A DNA stretch of 64,000 nt from contig NZ_JBHULB010000008.1 in NCBI RefSeq assembly GCF_042684265.1, positions 248,001-312,000 of the forward strand. The letters run 5' to 3'. Made by a program: the position numbers and the translations under genes. Shown here in pieces: positions 34,954-43,098 of the stretch. The stretch's first letter is position 1; every line of letters begins with the position of its first letter. Source of the DNA: Croceitalea marina. Its GTDB lineage: Bacteria; Bacteroidota; Bacteroidia; Flavobacteriales; Flavobacteriaceae. Below the pieces are notes generated by a model. That model saw only the letters and a program-made list of their open reading frames with translations, was not told the DNA's origin and made no database searches.

Positions 34954-36777
34954 ATGAACTACTTTAAAAAGATTTTACGGTTTGCGATACCCTATCGCAA
35001 ATACGGATTTCTAAATATTTTCTTTAATATTCTCTACGCCTTGTTTAGTGCACTATCATTCGCGGCGCTTATTCCAATGTTAGATGTGCTTTTTAAGCCT
35101 GACCAAAAGGTTTATGCAGAGCCTGTTTATAAGGGCTTTTCAGGGTTAAAGGACTACCTGCAAGAATATATTAATTATCGGGTAACTGCGTATTCAGGTG
35201 ATGACGATATGAAAGGACTCGTTCTTGTTGTTGGATTGGTCTTGGTCTTGTTTCTTTTTAAAAATGTATTCAACTATTTGGCGATGTTTTTCATCACTTT
35301 TCTTAGAAATGGAGTACTAAAAGACATTCGCAATAACATGTACAAAAAGATTGTGGATTTGCCCATCTCTTTCTTTTCTGAAAAACGTAAAGGTGATGTC
35401 ATTGCACGAATCACCTCTGATGTACTTGAAATCCAACATTCTTTCCTATCCGTATTGGAATTAATTGTAAGAGAACCTCTTACCATACTTTTTACTATTC
35501 TTATCATGTTCGGTATAAGCGCAAAGCTTACCATTTTTGTTTTTGTTTTTATCCCGATTGCTGGTATGATTATTTCAAGAATTGGAAAGTCTTTAAAAAA
35601 GAAATCCGATAGGGTTCAAAAAGAACAGGGGGAATTCTTATCTATTGTAGAAGAAACTTTAGGCGGTCTTAGAGTTATTAAAGCATTCAATTCTGAATCT
35701 CGATTTTATAGAACATTTAAAAATTCTACTGAGCGTTTCTTTAGGTTTTCCAATAGTTTGTTGAACAGGCAAAACTTGGCATCACCTACCGGTGAATTTT
35801 TGGGTATACTGGTTATAGGGGTTTTACTATGGTTTGGTGGTAAAATGGTTTTAGTGGACAAAACCTTGGATGCTTCTTCCTTTATAGCCTATATGGGTCT
35901 TGCCTATAACATTTTAACTCCGGCAAAGGCAATTAGTAAAGCTTCATATGGTGTTAAAAAAGGAAACGCGGCAGCAGAACGTGTTTTAGAGATTCTCGAA
36001 ACAGAAAATCCAATCAAAGATGTATCAGATTCTTTAACAAAAGAAACGTTTGAAGAAAGCATATATCTAAACAAGATTTCTTTTAAATACGAGGAAGATT
36101 ATGTACTTAAAGACTTCACCCTAAAGGTAAAAAAAGGGCAAACCGTTGCGCTAGTGGGCCAATCTGGAAGCGGAAAAAGTACAATAGCCAATTTGGTGAC
36201 ACGTTTTTACGATGTAAATAAAGGTGAAATTTTAATTGATGGCGTAAATATCAAAAACATCAAAAAGAAATCCCTGCGAGGTCTTATGGGTTTGGTTACG
36301 CAAGATTCTATCCTATTTAATGATTCCGTTAAAAAGAATATTGGCCTAGGCAAGGAAAATGCTACTGATGAAGAAATCATAGAGGCCGCTAAGATTGCCA
36401 ATGCCCATGATTTTATTATGGAATTGCCGGAAGGATACAATACCAATATTGGCGATAGTGGCAATAAATTAAGTGGTGGTCAAAAACAACGCCTATCCAT
36501 AGCTAGGGCCGTTTTAAAGAACCCGCCTATTATGATTCTGGATGAGGCAACTTCTGCTCTCGATACCGAAAGTGAACGTCTAGTGCAAGACGCCTTAGAA
36601 AAAATGATGCGCAATCGAACTTCAATTGTAATAGCACATCGTCTTTCAACGATACAAAGTGCCGATTGTATTGTTGTTTTGAACAAAGGGGAGATTATGG
36701 AGCAAGGCACGCATGATGAGTTAATGAAGTCTGGCAAAGGCTACAAGAAACTTGTTCAGATGCAGAATATGGGTTAA
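34954..36777 (+). CDS. ABC exporter, MsbA-like (fused permease and ATPase)
   Basis: A 607-residue half-transporter. Six transmembrane helices fill residues about 15-330. The ATPase has Walker A GQSGSGKST, signature LSGGQKQR, Walker B PPIMILDEATSALD and H-loop IVIAHRLSTI. It is homologous to MsbA-type lipid flippases, and its position after a glycosyltransferase and a phosphohexomutase fits export of a lipid or lipopolysaccharide precursor. Multidrug export cannot be excluded. Confidence 0.9.
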   Translation: MNYFKKILRFAIPYRKYGFLNIFFNILYALFSALSFAALIPMLDVLFKPDQKVYAEPVYKGFSGLKDYLQEYINYRVTAYSGDDDMKGLVLVVGLVLVLFLFKNVFNYLAMFFITFLRNGVLKDIRNNMYKKIVDLPISFFSEKRKGDVIARITSDVLEIQHSFLSVLELIVREPLTILFTILIMFGISAKLTIFVFVFIPIAGMIISRIGKSLKKKSDRVQKEQGEFLSIVEETLGGLRVIKAFNSESRFYRTFKNSTERFFRFSNSLLNRQNLASPTGEFLGILVIGVLLWFGGKMVLVDKTLDASSFIAYMGLAYNILTPAKAISKASYGVKKGNAAAERVLEILETENPIKDVSDSLTKETFEESIYLNKISFKYEEDYVLKDFTLKVKKGQTVALVGQSGSGKSTIANLVTRFYDVNKGEILIDGVNIKNIKKKSLRGLMGLVTQDSILFNDSVKKNIGLGKENATDEEIIEAAKIANAHDFIMELPEGYNTNIGDSGNKLSGGQKQRLSIARAVLKNPPIMILDEATSALDTESERLVQDALEKMMRNRTSIVIAHRLSTIQSADCIVVLNKGEIMEQGTHDELMKSGKGYKKLVQMQNMG

Positions 36778-36864
36778 TCTACCGGTCCAATAAAGACAAG
36801 TGTTTAAGCATCAAACTAAACCTTTTAGTAATTTAGTAGTCATAGTACTAAACAATCCTGCTTT

Positions 36865-37407
36865 TTGATTGCTGAACAGACCTTAGTAAACGAACTGAAA
36901 AACAAAAACACTCAGGCAAAAGCCTTTGAGGTGCTAGTCGATGCATACAAAGAACGTTTGTATTGGCATATTCGTAGAATAGTCTTGAACCATGATGACG
37001 CCGATGATGTACTACAAAACACTTTTATAAAGGTGTACAGAAGCATTGAGGGTTTTAAAGGAGAAAGCAAGCTATATTCTTGGATGTATCGGATTGCAAC
37101 CAATGAGTCTTTAAGTTTTTTAAAACAAAAATCTCGGAAACTAGGGGTAAGCAACGAAGAACTGCAAGAGCACCTTATTGAAAATTTACAGGGCGATGTT
37201 TACTTTGAAGGTGAAGAAATTCAGTTGAAGCTTCAGAAAGCGCTGGCAAGGCTTCCTGAAAAACAAAAACTGGTATTTAATATGAAATACTATCAAGAAA
37301 TGAAATATGAAGAGATTTCCGAAATCTTGGAAACATCAGTTGGAGGATTGAAAGCATCATATCATTTAGCAGTAAAAAAAATTGAAACGTATCTTAGAGC
37401 AGATTAA
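36865..37407 (+). CDS. ECF-type RNA polymerase sigma factor with a TTG start
   Basis: A 180-residue sigma-70 family protein. Region 2 is seen in DAYKERLYWHIRRIVLNHDD, DADDVLQNTFIKVYRSIEGF and SWMYRIATNESLSFLKQK; region 4 in LPEKQKLVFNMKYYQEM and ILETSVGGLKASYHLAVKKI. The only workable start is TTG at 36865, since no ATG precedes region 2. This may keep basal levels low. It is followed by a membrane protein and a Spy-like periplasmic protein, forming what looks like an envelope stress unit. Confidence 0.92.
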   Translation: MIAEQTLVNELKNKNTQAKAFEVLVDAYKERLYWHIRRIVLNHDDADDVLQNTFIKVYRSIEGFKGESKLYSWMYRIATNESLSFLKQKSRKLGVSNEELQEHLIENLQGDVYFEGEEIQLKLQKALARLPEKQKLVFNMKYYQEMKYEEISEILETSVGGLKASYHLAVKKIETYLRAD

Positions 37408-37440
37408 ACCTTTTAGACCTATTAATGTCTAATAATTGAA

Positions 37441-37956
37441 ATGAAAAAGAACCACAAAAATCCACACAAAACACCTGAAGGCTATTTTAATAGCTTTAAT
37501 GAACGGTTAATGGATAAAATCGCTAAGGAAGAATCCAATATTCCCAAAAACGATGGCTTTTCCGTGCCTGAGGCTTATTTTGATACGTTCAATAGCACTG
37601 TTTCCGATAAGGTCAAACCTAAGGTTGTACAATTACACTCTTATAGAAAGTACTATTACGCCGTGGCCTCGGTAGCAGCAATTGTGCTAATGGTCGTTTT
37701 CTTTAATCAAAATAGCAATCAGGCTAAGTTTGACTTTGAAGATTTGGCCTCTAATGAAATAGATGCTTATTTTGATAAAACCGATTTAGAATTCAGCTCA
37801 TATGAATTAGCTGAAGTTATAAATCTTGACAACGTATCCTTATTGGATATTACGGATGCTAATAATACCGAGGAAGGTGACCTAATTCTAGATTACTTGA
37901 ATGAAACCACTGATGAAATTGAAGACCTAAATTTAGATTATGATGAATTTGAATAA
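37441..37956 (+). CDS. Membrane protein, candidate anti-sigma factor
   Basis: A 171-residue protein with a soluble basic N-terminus carrying a repeated motif (TPEGYFNSFNERLMDKI and VPEAYFDTFNSTVSDKV), one transmembrane helix (YYYAVASVAAIVLMVVFF), and a very acidic C-terminal half ending in IEDLNLDYDEFE. The PEGYF/PEAYF repeat is common in Flavobacteriia proteins next to ECF sigma genes, hence the anti-sigma assignment, though no zinc motif is present. Its 3' end overlaps the next gene by 17 nt. Confidence 0.65.
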   Translation: MKKNHKNPHKTPEGYFNSFNERLMDKIAKEESNIPKNDGFSVPEAYFDTFNSTVSDKVKPKVVQLHSYRKYYYAVASVAAIVLMVVFFNQNSNQAKFDFEDLASNEIDAYFDKTDLEFSSYELAEVINLDNVSLLDITDANNTEEGDLILDYLNETTDEIEDLNLDYDEFE

Positions 37957-38392
37957 AATAGCTGTCTTACTTACCTTATGGTGTACGGTTTTGAGTATTT
38001 CGGCTCAAGGACCGGGACCAGGTAGAGAACGTATAAAAACCTTAAAAGTAGCTTACTTAACAGAACAGTTGAGTTTAAGTAGCAAAGAGGCGCAAAATTT
38101 TTGGCCGGTTTATAATGCGCACGAAGAAAAGATGGATGAGTTCCGTATTCAAGAGCGGCGACAGTTTGGTGGGCGTTTTGCTGATTTATCGGCCATTACC
38201 GATGATGAAGCAGAAAAATTACTTTCTAAGTTTATAGACTTACAAGTAAAAAAACGTGAAATGGAAAGCGAATACCTTACCAACTTGAAAGGTGTGCTGT
38301 CTGCAAAGAAAATCATCAAGTTGTTCAAGGCAGAGGATGGCTTTAAAAAGAAACTACTCCAACAATATCGCAGAAGAAGAAACGGACAATAA
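37940..38392 (+). CDS. Spy/CpxP-like periplasmic protein
   Basis: A 150-residue exported protein with signal peptide MNLNKIAVLLTLWCTVLSISAQ. The mature part is all-helical and rich in Arg, Glu and Lys (IKTLKVAYLTEQLSLSSKEA, DEAEKLLSKFIDLQVKKREME). The N-terminal Gly/Pro stretch GPGPGRER is typical of Spy- and sensor-of-zinc-like proteins. I see no LTxxQ repeat, so the kinship is by overall form only. The ATG at 37940 is directly followed by another at 37943. It is third in the sigma operon, which ends in a strong terminator. Confidence 0.7.
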   Translation: MMNLNKIAVLLTLWCTVLSISAQGPGPGRERIKTLKVAYLTEQLSLSSKEAQNFWPVYNAHEEKMDEFRIQERRQFGGRFADLSAITDDEAEKLLSKFIDLQVKKREMESEYLTNLKGVLSAKKIIKLFKAEDGFKKKLLQQYRRRRNGQ

Positions 38393-38417
38393 TTTTTTAA
38401 GTTTCGATAAAACGCTT

Positions 38418-38445
38418 AAAAAAGGGGCCAATTGGCCCCTTTTTT
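38418..38445 (+). terminator. Perfectly palindromic terminator after the second sigma operon
   Basis: AAAAAAGGGGCC AATT GGCCCCTTTTTT is a perfect inverted repeat with A and T flanks, 25 nt after the stop codon. Confidence 0.92.
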
Positions 38446-38504
38446 AATTAAACCATCTCTTTAAATCAGGGTCATAGATACATAAACCCATAAAAATCTA
38501 CATT

Positions 38505-38855
38505 ATGAAAAGTCTTAAAATCTTATTTCTTGTAATGGCCTTGTTCGGGGCAATGATTACGGTAAGCGCACAAAAAACAGTCGTTAGGTTCTATCCAAAA
38601 CATGGCACAATTGTAAAAACAGTCAAAAAACCTCGAGTGGTTGTCCATAAAAAAACCAACTTCTATTTTTCTGATGGGGTCTGGTACAAAGCAAGAGGAA
38701 GAAACTATGTAGTTTGTGCGGCTCCTTTAGGTGTAAAAGTGAGAAAGCTACCAAGAGGTTACAAAGTTGTTGTTATAAATGGAAGAAAATTATATAAGTA
38801 CAAGGGAATATGGTACAAAAAATCTGGTCGCAATTACATTGTAGTCAATGTTTAA
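38505..38855 (+). CDS. Small basic secreted protein with DxVWYK repeats (DUF6515-like)
   Basis: A 116-residue exported protein. Signal peptide MKSLKILFLVMALFGAMITV ends near SAQ. The mature part is very basic and has two copies of a short unit: SDGVWYKARGRNYVVCAAP and YKGIWYKKSGRNYIVVNV, separated by KVRKLPRGYKVVVINGRKLY. This repeated WYK..GRNYIVV pattern resembles DUF6515-type proteins of the Bacteroidota. The function is unknown. It has its own terminator. Confidence 0.7.
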   Translation: MKSLKILFLVMALFGAMITVSAQKTVVRFYPKHGTIVKTVKKPRVVVHKKTNFYFSDGVWYKARGRNYVVCAAPLGVKVRKLPRGYKVVVINGRKLYKYKGIWYKKSGRNYIVVNV

Positions 38856-38883
38856 TTTTTGATTAGAATTACAAATTATTAGA

Positions 38884-38918
38884 AAATGGAGCAACTAAAG
38901 TTGCTCCATCTTTTTTTA
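38884..38918 (+). terminator. Rho-independent terminator
   Basis: ATGGAGCAACT pairs with AGTTGCTCCAT across a 2-nt AA gap (the true loop is larger as the inner pairs open), followed by CTTTTTTTAT. Confidence 0.88.
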
Positions 38919-39065
38919 TACACGACGAAATGCAGCTCGTTTCGGTAAGTGGTATTTTGATTTAAAAACGTTTGTCGAAGATAAAATGCACTTTATCCGA
39001 ACAACTGTTTTACAACGAGTTTTTTGAATCGCTAAACGACCAAAATCGCCTTCAAAAAGGGCTCT

Positions 39066-39094
39066 GGGTTAATTTTACAATGTAAAAATAACCC
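39066..39094 (+). promoter_or_regulatory. 29-nt imperfect palindrome just before a small gene
   Basis: GGGTTAATTTTAC, a 3-nt centre, then GTAAAAATAACCC: 12 of 13 positions pair. It ends 5 nt before the start codon at 39100, so it could be a leader hairpin that hides the start region or a repressor site. No neighbour suggests which regulator would bind. Confidence 0.5.
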
Positions 39095-39099
39095 AAGTC

Positions 39100-39339
39100 A
39101 TGAAAACAGTATTCACTTTTATCTTCTTCTTCATCATCGGAGCGACAGCTATGGCCCAAAGCCCTAGCAAAGAAGTTAAGGTTGAAACATTGACTTACGA
39201 AATTGTCATCGATATCAAAATAGAAAAGGCAACCGCTGTGAAAACAAATACCGTTGCAAGAGTTTACAAATTCAAAAACACAAGGGTAAAAAAAGAATTG
39301 ACCTTTACCACTAAAAGAAATAAAGCCAAAATCGCTTAA
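39100..39339 (+). CDS. Small secreted protein of unknown function
   Basis: A 79-residue protein with signal peptide MKTVFTFIFFFIIGATAMAQ. The mature peptide is about 59 residues and basic (KVETLTYEIVIDIKIEKATA, then VYKFKNTRVKKELTFTTKRN). I recognise no family. It is supported by the signal peptide and sits between the terminator at 38884 and a convergent gene 7 nt away. A conspicuous palindrome immediately precedes its start. Confidence 0.6.
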   Translation: MKTVFTFIFFFIIGATAMAQSPSKEVKVETLTYEIVIDIKIEKATAVKTNTVARVYKFKNTRVKKELTFTTKRNKAKIA

Positions 39340-39346
39340 TTTTTTT

Positions 39347-40384
39347 CTACTGCTTAAAAACAAGCCTGGCTATACGATTCTTCCCTGCCGCGTAGGCTAC
39401 AGATTCATTTAAGAAACGAATCGTATAAAAACCTTCATCGCTAAGTTGTTTCCATGAAGTTCCACCATCATTGGAATAATCAATCCCCGTAAAACCAACC
39501 GCAACTAAATCTTGTCCGCCAGAATCCGGAAAGTATTGTACACAACTTTTATAGCCGGGAGCTTCACCGTCGGCCACGGACAGCCATACGGCACCACCAT
39601 CGGTAGTCAGAATCTTGTTGGCTTTATTCGCTTCGGGTTCGGTAAAATCACCGCCAATACCATAACCAATTTTTTTATCATAAAAATCAATGGAATAGAT
39701 GCCCTGGGTTTCTTTATCTTGAATGATTGGTGTTTTTTTAGATGACCAGCTTTCACCTTTATCCAAAGAATAAAATATTCTACCGCCAGTAGTCGCCACC
39801 CAAGTGTGCTGTTCAATAATTTCAATATTGGTATTACTAGCTGCAAATGCACCTTCTAAACCTTGAGATTCAGGTAACAGGTCACATGGGGTTTTGGTCC
39901 AGGTATTACCGCCATCTCTAGTAATAATAATACTCAAACAGCCATTCATGGTATCGCCAATGGCAATCCCCTCTTTATCGTTCCAAAATTTCATGGCATC
40001 ATAAAATACGCCTTCACCTTCTTCCATATACACCAAATCCATCTTGCCATTGTCCCCAGTTTTATAAAGCAAGGCCGGATTTCCAATAGAAAGCATGAAA
40101 AAATCCGTTGATGTATGCGCAACCGCTCTAAATTCTGGAATACTGGTATGGTATTTCATGGTATTTGTACGCACTTTGCCAGTAGGTATATCAACCGTAC
40201 CATACATTCCGTTGCTCCCGGCAAAAGCCAAGGTATTGGCATCTAAAAATTCAATGGCCCGTATACTTATAGAATCTTCAAAAATTGTTTCAATATCAAG
40301 AGTAGTATAATGATTTGATTTTGGTTTAGATTGGCAGCCTATCAAAATGCCGCTAAAAATCATTAAAAAGAAGTATTTTTTCAT
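39347..40384 (-). CDS. BNR/Asp-box beta-propeller lipoprotein (Ycf48-like)
   Basis: A 345-residue exported protein. The ATG at 40384 gives a lipoprotein signal peptide (FFLMIFSGILIGCQSKP); an ATG seven codons upstream lengthens it unnecessarily. The body holds BNR/Asp-box-like repeats (ITRDGGNTWTKTP, SLDKGESWSSKKTP, LTTDGGAVWLSV, YSNDGGTSWKQLS). Database labels of oxidoreductase for this family are unsupported by any cofactor motif. It may be a scaffold or carbohydrate-binding protein of the envelope. Confidence 0.8.
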   Translation of the reverse strand: MKKYFFLMIFSGILIGCQSKPKSNHYTTLDIETIFEDSISIRAIEFLDANTLAFAGSNGMYGTVDIPTGKVRTNTMKYHTSIPEFRAVAHTSTDFFMLSIGNPALLYKTGDNGKMDLVYMEEGEGVFYDAMKFWNDKEGIAIGDTMNGCLSIIITRDGGNTWTKTPCDLLPESQGLEGAFAASNTNIEIIEQHTWVATTGGRIFYSLDKGESWSSKKTPIIQDKETQGIYSIDFYDKKIGYGIGGDFTEPEANKANKILTTDGGAVWLSVADGEAPGYKSCVQYFPDSGGQDLVAVGFTGIDYSNDGGTSWKQLSDEGFYTIRFLNESVAYAAGKNRIARLVFKQ

Positions 40385-40409
40385 AGTATCAAAAATAAGG
40401 AACAAACCC

Positions 40410-40417
40410 TACCTTTG
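40410..40417 (+). promoter_or_regulatory. Candidate -7 element of the rRNA methyltransferase gene
   Basis: TACCTTTG matches TAnnTTTG and lies 18 nt before the start at 40436. No TTG is present at the expected -33 distance. Confidence 0.4.
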
Positions 40418-40435
40418 CACCCTTATTTATAAACC

Positions 40436-41659
40436 ATGCGTTTACACAGAAATTTGGTATTTGCCGTTATTGATGCCCTTGGCATGATTTTCAATGAAAA
40501 TGAATATGCTGACAAGGTTATTGAAAAAGTATTGCGTTATGATAAGCGGTGGGGTGCACGTGACCGTGGTTTTATCGCAGAAACTACTTATGATATCGTT
40601 AGATGGAAACGCCTGTATACTGAAATTGCTGAGGTAAATGCACCTTATTCCCGTCAAAACTTGTTCCGCCTTTTTGCCGTTTGGTGCGTGCTTAAAGGTA
40701 TTGAACTGCCAGATTGGAAACAATTGGAAGAAACTCCGGAACGACGCATTAAAGGTAGGTTCGATGAGTTATCCAAAATTCGAAAATTTAGGGAATCCAT
40801 ACCGGATTGGATGGATGAACGCGGCGCAAAAGCTCTAGGTAACGATTTATGGACCAAAGAAATTGCAGCTTTAAACACCCAAGCCGAAGTTATTTTGAGA
40901 ACAAATACCTTAAAAACTACTAAAGAAAAACTTCGTGCAGCTTTAAAGGCCGAAGAAATAGAAACCGAAACTATTTCTAGAGTCAAAGATGCCTTAAAAC
41001 TGGTAGTGCGGAAAAATGTATTCGTTACGCAGGCTTTTAAAGATGGATTATTTGAAGTTCAAGACGCTTCATCACAACTCGTCGCTCCATATTTAGAAGT
41101 TGGGCCCGGTCAACGTGTTGTGGATGCTTGTGCCGGCGCTGGAGGTAAAACCTTGCACTTAGCTTCGCTAATGGAAAATAAGGGGCAACTTATTGCTATG
41201 GACATCTATGAGAGTAAACTTAAAAAACTAAAAGTTCGTACACGTAGAAATGGAGTTCATAATGTAGATACAAGGGCTATAGAGTCTACTAAAGTGATTA
41301 AAAAATTATATAATTCTGCAGACCGCTTGCTTTTAGATGCCCCATGTTCTGGTTTAGGGGTAATTCGTCGCAACCCAGATTCTAAATGGAAACTACAACC
41401 CGAGTTTATAGATAAAATAAAAGGAGTGCAAGGTGACATTCTTAGAAGCTACTCTAAAATGGTAAAGCCTGGCGGCAAGATGGTCTATGCCACTTGCTCC
41501 ATATTGCCAGAAGAAAACTCCGAACAAGTACAGTCATTTTTAGCTTCAGAAGAGGGTTCAAACTTCACTTTTGAAAAAGAGCAAAACATCTATGCCTCTG
41601 AACATGGTTTTGATGGTTTCTATATGGCTTTACTAACTAAAAATAGATTGATATTTTAG
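40436..41659 (+). CDS. RsmB/NOP family rRNA cytosine-C5 methyltransferase
   Basis: A 407-residue SAM-dependent m5C methylase. An N-terminal helical NusB/RsmB-like region (about 1-170) is followed by the catalytic domain: SAM motif DACAGAGGKTLHLASLM, acidic LIAMDIYESKL, the two catalytic Cys in LLLDAPCSGLGVIRRNPD and MVYATCSILPEENSEQV. The likely target is C967 of 16S rRNA (RsmB), although no C-terminal PUA is present and other targets are possible. It is a single gene divergent from the propeller lipoprotein. Confidence 0.9.
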   Translation: MRLHRNLVFAVIDALGMIFNENEYADKVIEKVLRYDKRWGARDRGFIAETTYDIVRWKRLYTEIAEVNAPYSRQNLFRLFAVWCVLKGIELPDWKQLEETPERRIKGRFDELSKIRKFRESIPDWMDERGAKALGNDLWTKEIAALNTQAEVILRTNTLKTTKEKLRAALKAEEIETETISRVKDALKLVVRKNVFVTQAFKDGLFEVQDASSQLVAPYLEVGPGQRVVDACAGAGGKTLHLASLMENKGQLIAMDIYESKLKKLKVRTRRNGVHNVDTRAIESTKVIKKLYNSADRLLLDAPCSGLGVIRRNPDSKWKLQPEFIDKIKGVQGDILRSYSKMVKPGGKMVYATCSILPEENSEQVQSFLASEEGSNFTFEKEQNIYASEHGFDGFYMALLTKNRLIF

Positions 41660-41734
41660 AGTTTTCTTAAGTATTTAAGATCTCTAGGCTAAGTACCTTT
41701 GAAAACAATCTGACCAAGGAAAATTAGCGTTAAC

Positions 41735-42436
41735 ATGACCGGAATAAAAAAATCCCTTGGTATTCTATTGGCACTAAGCTGCGTAAATTGTTTAGCGCAA
41801 GATATTTACACCTACAAAAAAGGTGACTATAGCGGAATTGGAAAATGGTACCATGGCAGGGAAATTGCCCATGTCATGGGCTACCAAGGTATGACTTGGC
41901 TCGAGCGTACTGAACGTGAAGCGGAAGAAAATACTGCGAAGTTACTTGAGAATATGAACATTTTAGCTACCGATAATATTGCCGATATTGGGGCTGGTTC
42001 TGGGTACCACGTATTTAAAATGGCCAAGATAGCCTCCAAAGGAACTATTTATGCAGTTGATATTCAAGATGAGATGCTGGCTGCCATGAAAGAAAAAAGA
42101 GTTAATAGAGAATTCAAAAATATAGTCTTGGTAAAAGGAAGCGAGAAAAGTGTGAATCTTGCACCAGATTCGGTGGATAAAGTGCTTATTGTAGATGTCT
42201 ACCATGAAATGAGTTTCCCTTATGAAATGATGCTATCCATAAAAAAGGCTATGCGAAATAATGGAAGGTTATTTTTAATCGAATATCGCAGTGAAGATGC
42301 CAAAGTACCTATCAAAAAACTCCACAAAATGACTGAAAATCAAGCTGTACAAGAATTCAAAGGCCTAGGATTCACATTAGAAAAAAATATGGATAACCTA
42401 CCTTGGCAACATTGTATGATTTTCACAAAAAACTAA
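41735..42436 (+). CDS. Exported SAM-dependent methyltransferase
   Basis: A 233-residue class I methyltransferase. The SAM motif is NIADIGAGSGYHVFKMAKIA (about 81-100), followed by IYAVDIQDEML and VLIVDVYHEMSFPYEMMLS. It starts with a signal peptide (GILLALSCVNCLAQ), so it is predicted to be exported to a compartment where SAM is not known to be present. Such exported methylase-like proteins occur in several phyla and their role is unclear. Its stop overlaps the ATG of the next gene (TAATGA). Confidence 0.85.
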   Translation: MTGIKKSLGILLALSCVNCLAQDIYTYKKGDYSGIGKWYHGREIAHVMGYQGMTWLERTEREAEENTAKLLENMNILATDNIADIGAGSGYHVFKMAKIASKGTIYAVDIQDEMLAAMKEKRVNREFKNIVLVKGSEKSVNLAPDSVDKVLIVDVYHEMSFPYEMMLSIKKAMRNNGRLFLIEYRSEDAKVPIKKLHKMTENQAVQEFKGLGFTLEKNMDNLPWQHCMIFTKN

Positions 42437-42978
42437 TGAAATCAGTAGTAATCTTATTCATTTTAACCAGTACTATGTCCGCTCAAACTATTGTTGATTT
42501 TAAAGAAAACCCTACTGTTAAAAATTGGTTTGTTGTGGATGATGTCGTGATGGGTGGGCGTTCTTCAGGAAACTTCGAAGTAACCGATGATGGCTATGGG
42601 AAATTTTCAGGAGAAGTTTCTTTGGAAAATAATGGCGGATTCTCTTCAGTCCGTTATAACATGGAAACTATAAAAATTAATCCCAAAAGCAAATTGCTTA
42701 TTAAGCTCAAGGGTGATGGAAAAAGCTATCAATTTAGAGTTAAAGCTAATAGGGAAGATTATTACAGTTATATCACTAAATTTAATACTACGGGCGAATG
42801 GCAAAGCTTAAAGTTCACCTTGGCCGACCTCTACCCAACTTTTCGCGGTAGAAAATTAGACTTTCCAAATTTTGACAAAACCAACCTAGAAGAACTCAGG
42901 TTTTTAATTGGTAATAAAAAAGCGCAAAATTTTGAATTGTTCATCAAATCAATTCAAATTATCAAAGCATTAGATTGA
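42436..42978 (+). CDS. Exported CIA30-family protein
   Basis: A 180-residue protein from the ATG at 42436, which overlaps the upstream stop and gives a signal peptide (MKSVVILFILTSTMSAQ). The CIA30 domain (complex I intermediate-associated protein 30, galactose-binding-like beta-sandwich) is seen in WFVVDDVVMGGRSSGNF, the hallmark motif, then FSGEVSLENNGGFSSVRY and FRVKANREDYYSYITKF. In mitochondria the family helps assemble complex I. Bacterial exported members have no proven role. It is translationally coupled to the exported methyltransferase. Confidence 0.88.
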   Translation: MKSVVILFILTSTMSAQTIVDFKENPTVKNWFVVDDVVMGGRSSGNFEVTDDGYGKFSGEVSLENNGGFSSVRYNMETIKINPKSKLLIKLKGDGKSYQFRVKANREDYYSYITKFNTTGEWQSLKFTLADLYPTFRGRKLDFPNFDKTNLEELRFLIGNKKAQNFELFIKSIQIIKALD

Positions 42979-43057
42979 AGAAATAGACTTGAGAAACTAT
43001 CAACAACTTTAGTTAAAAACTGTTTTCAACTCTTACTACGAAAGGGGTAAAAAATCG

Positions 43058-43065
43058 TAAATTTG
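43058..43065 (+). promoter_or_regulatory. Candidate -7 element of purL
   Basis: TAAATTTG fits TAnnTTTG, 33 nt before the purL start. No clear TTG lies at -33. Confidence 0.45.
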
Positions 43066-43098
43066 CGTTTTCTTAATCTGTACAATAGATAGGCACTT

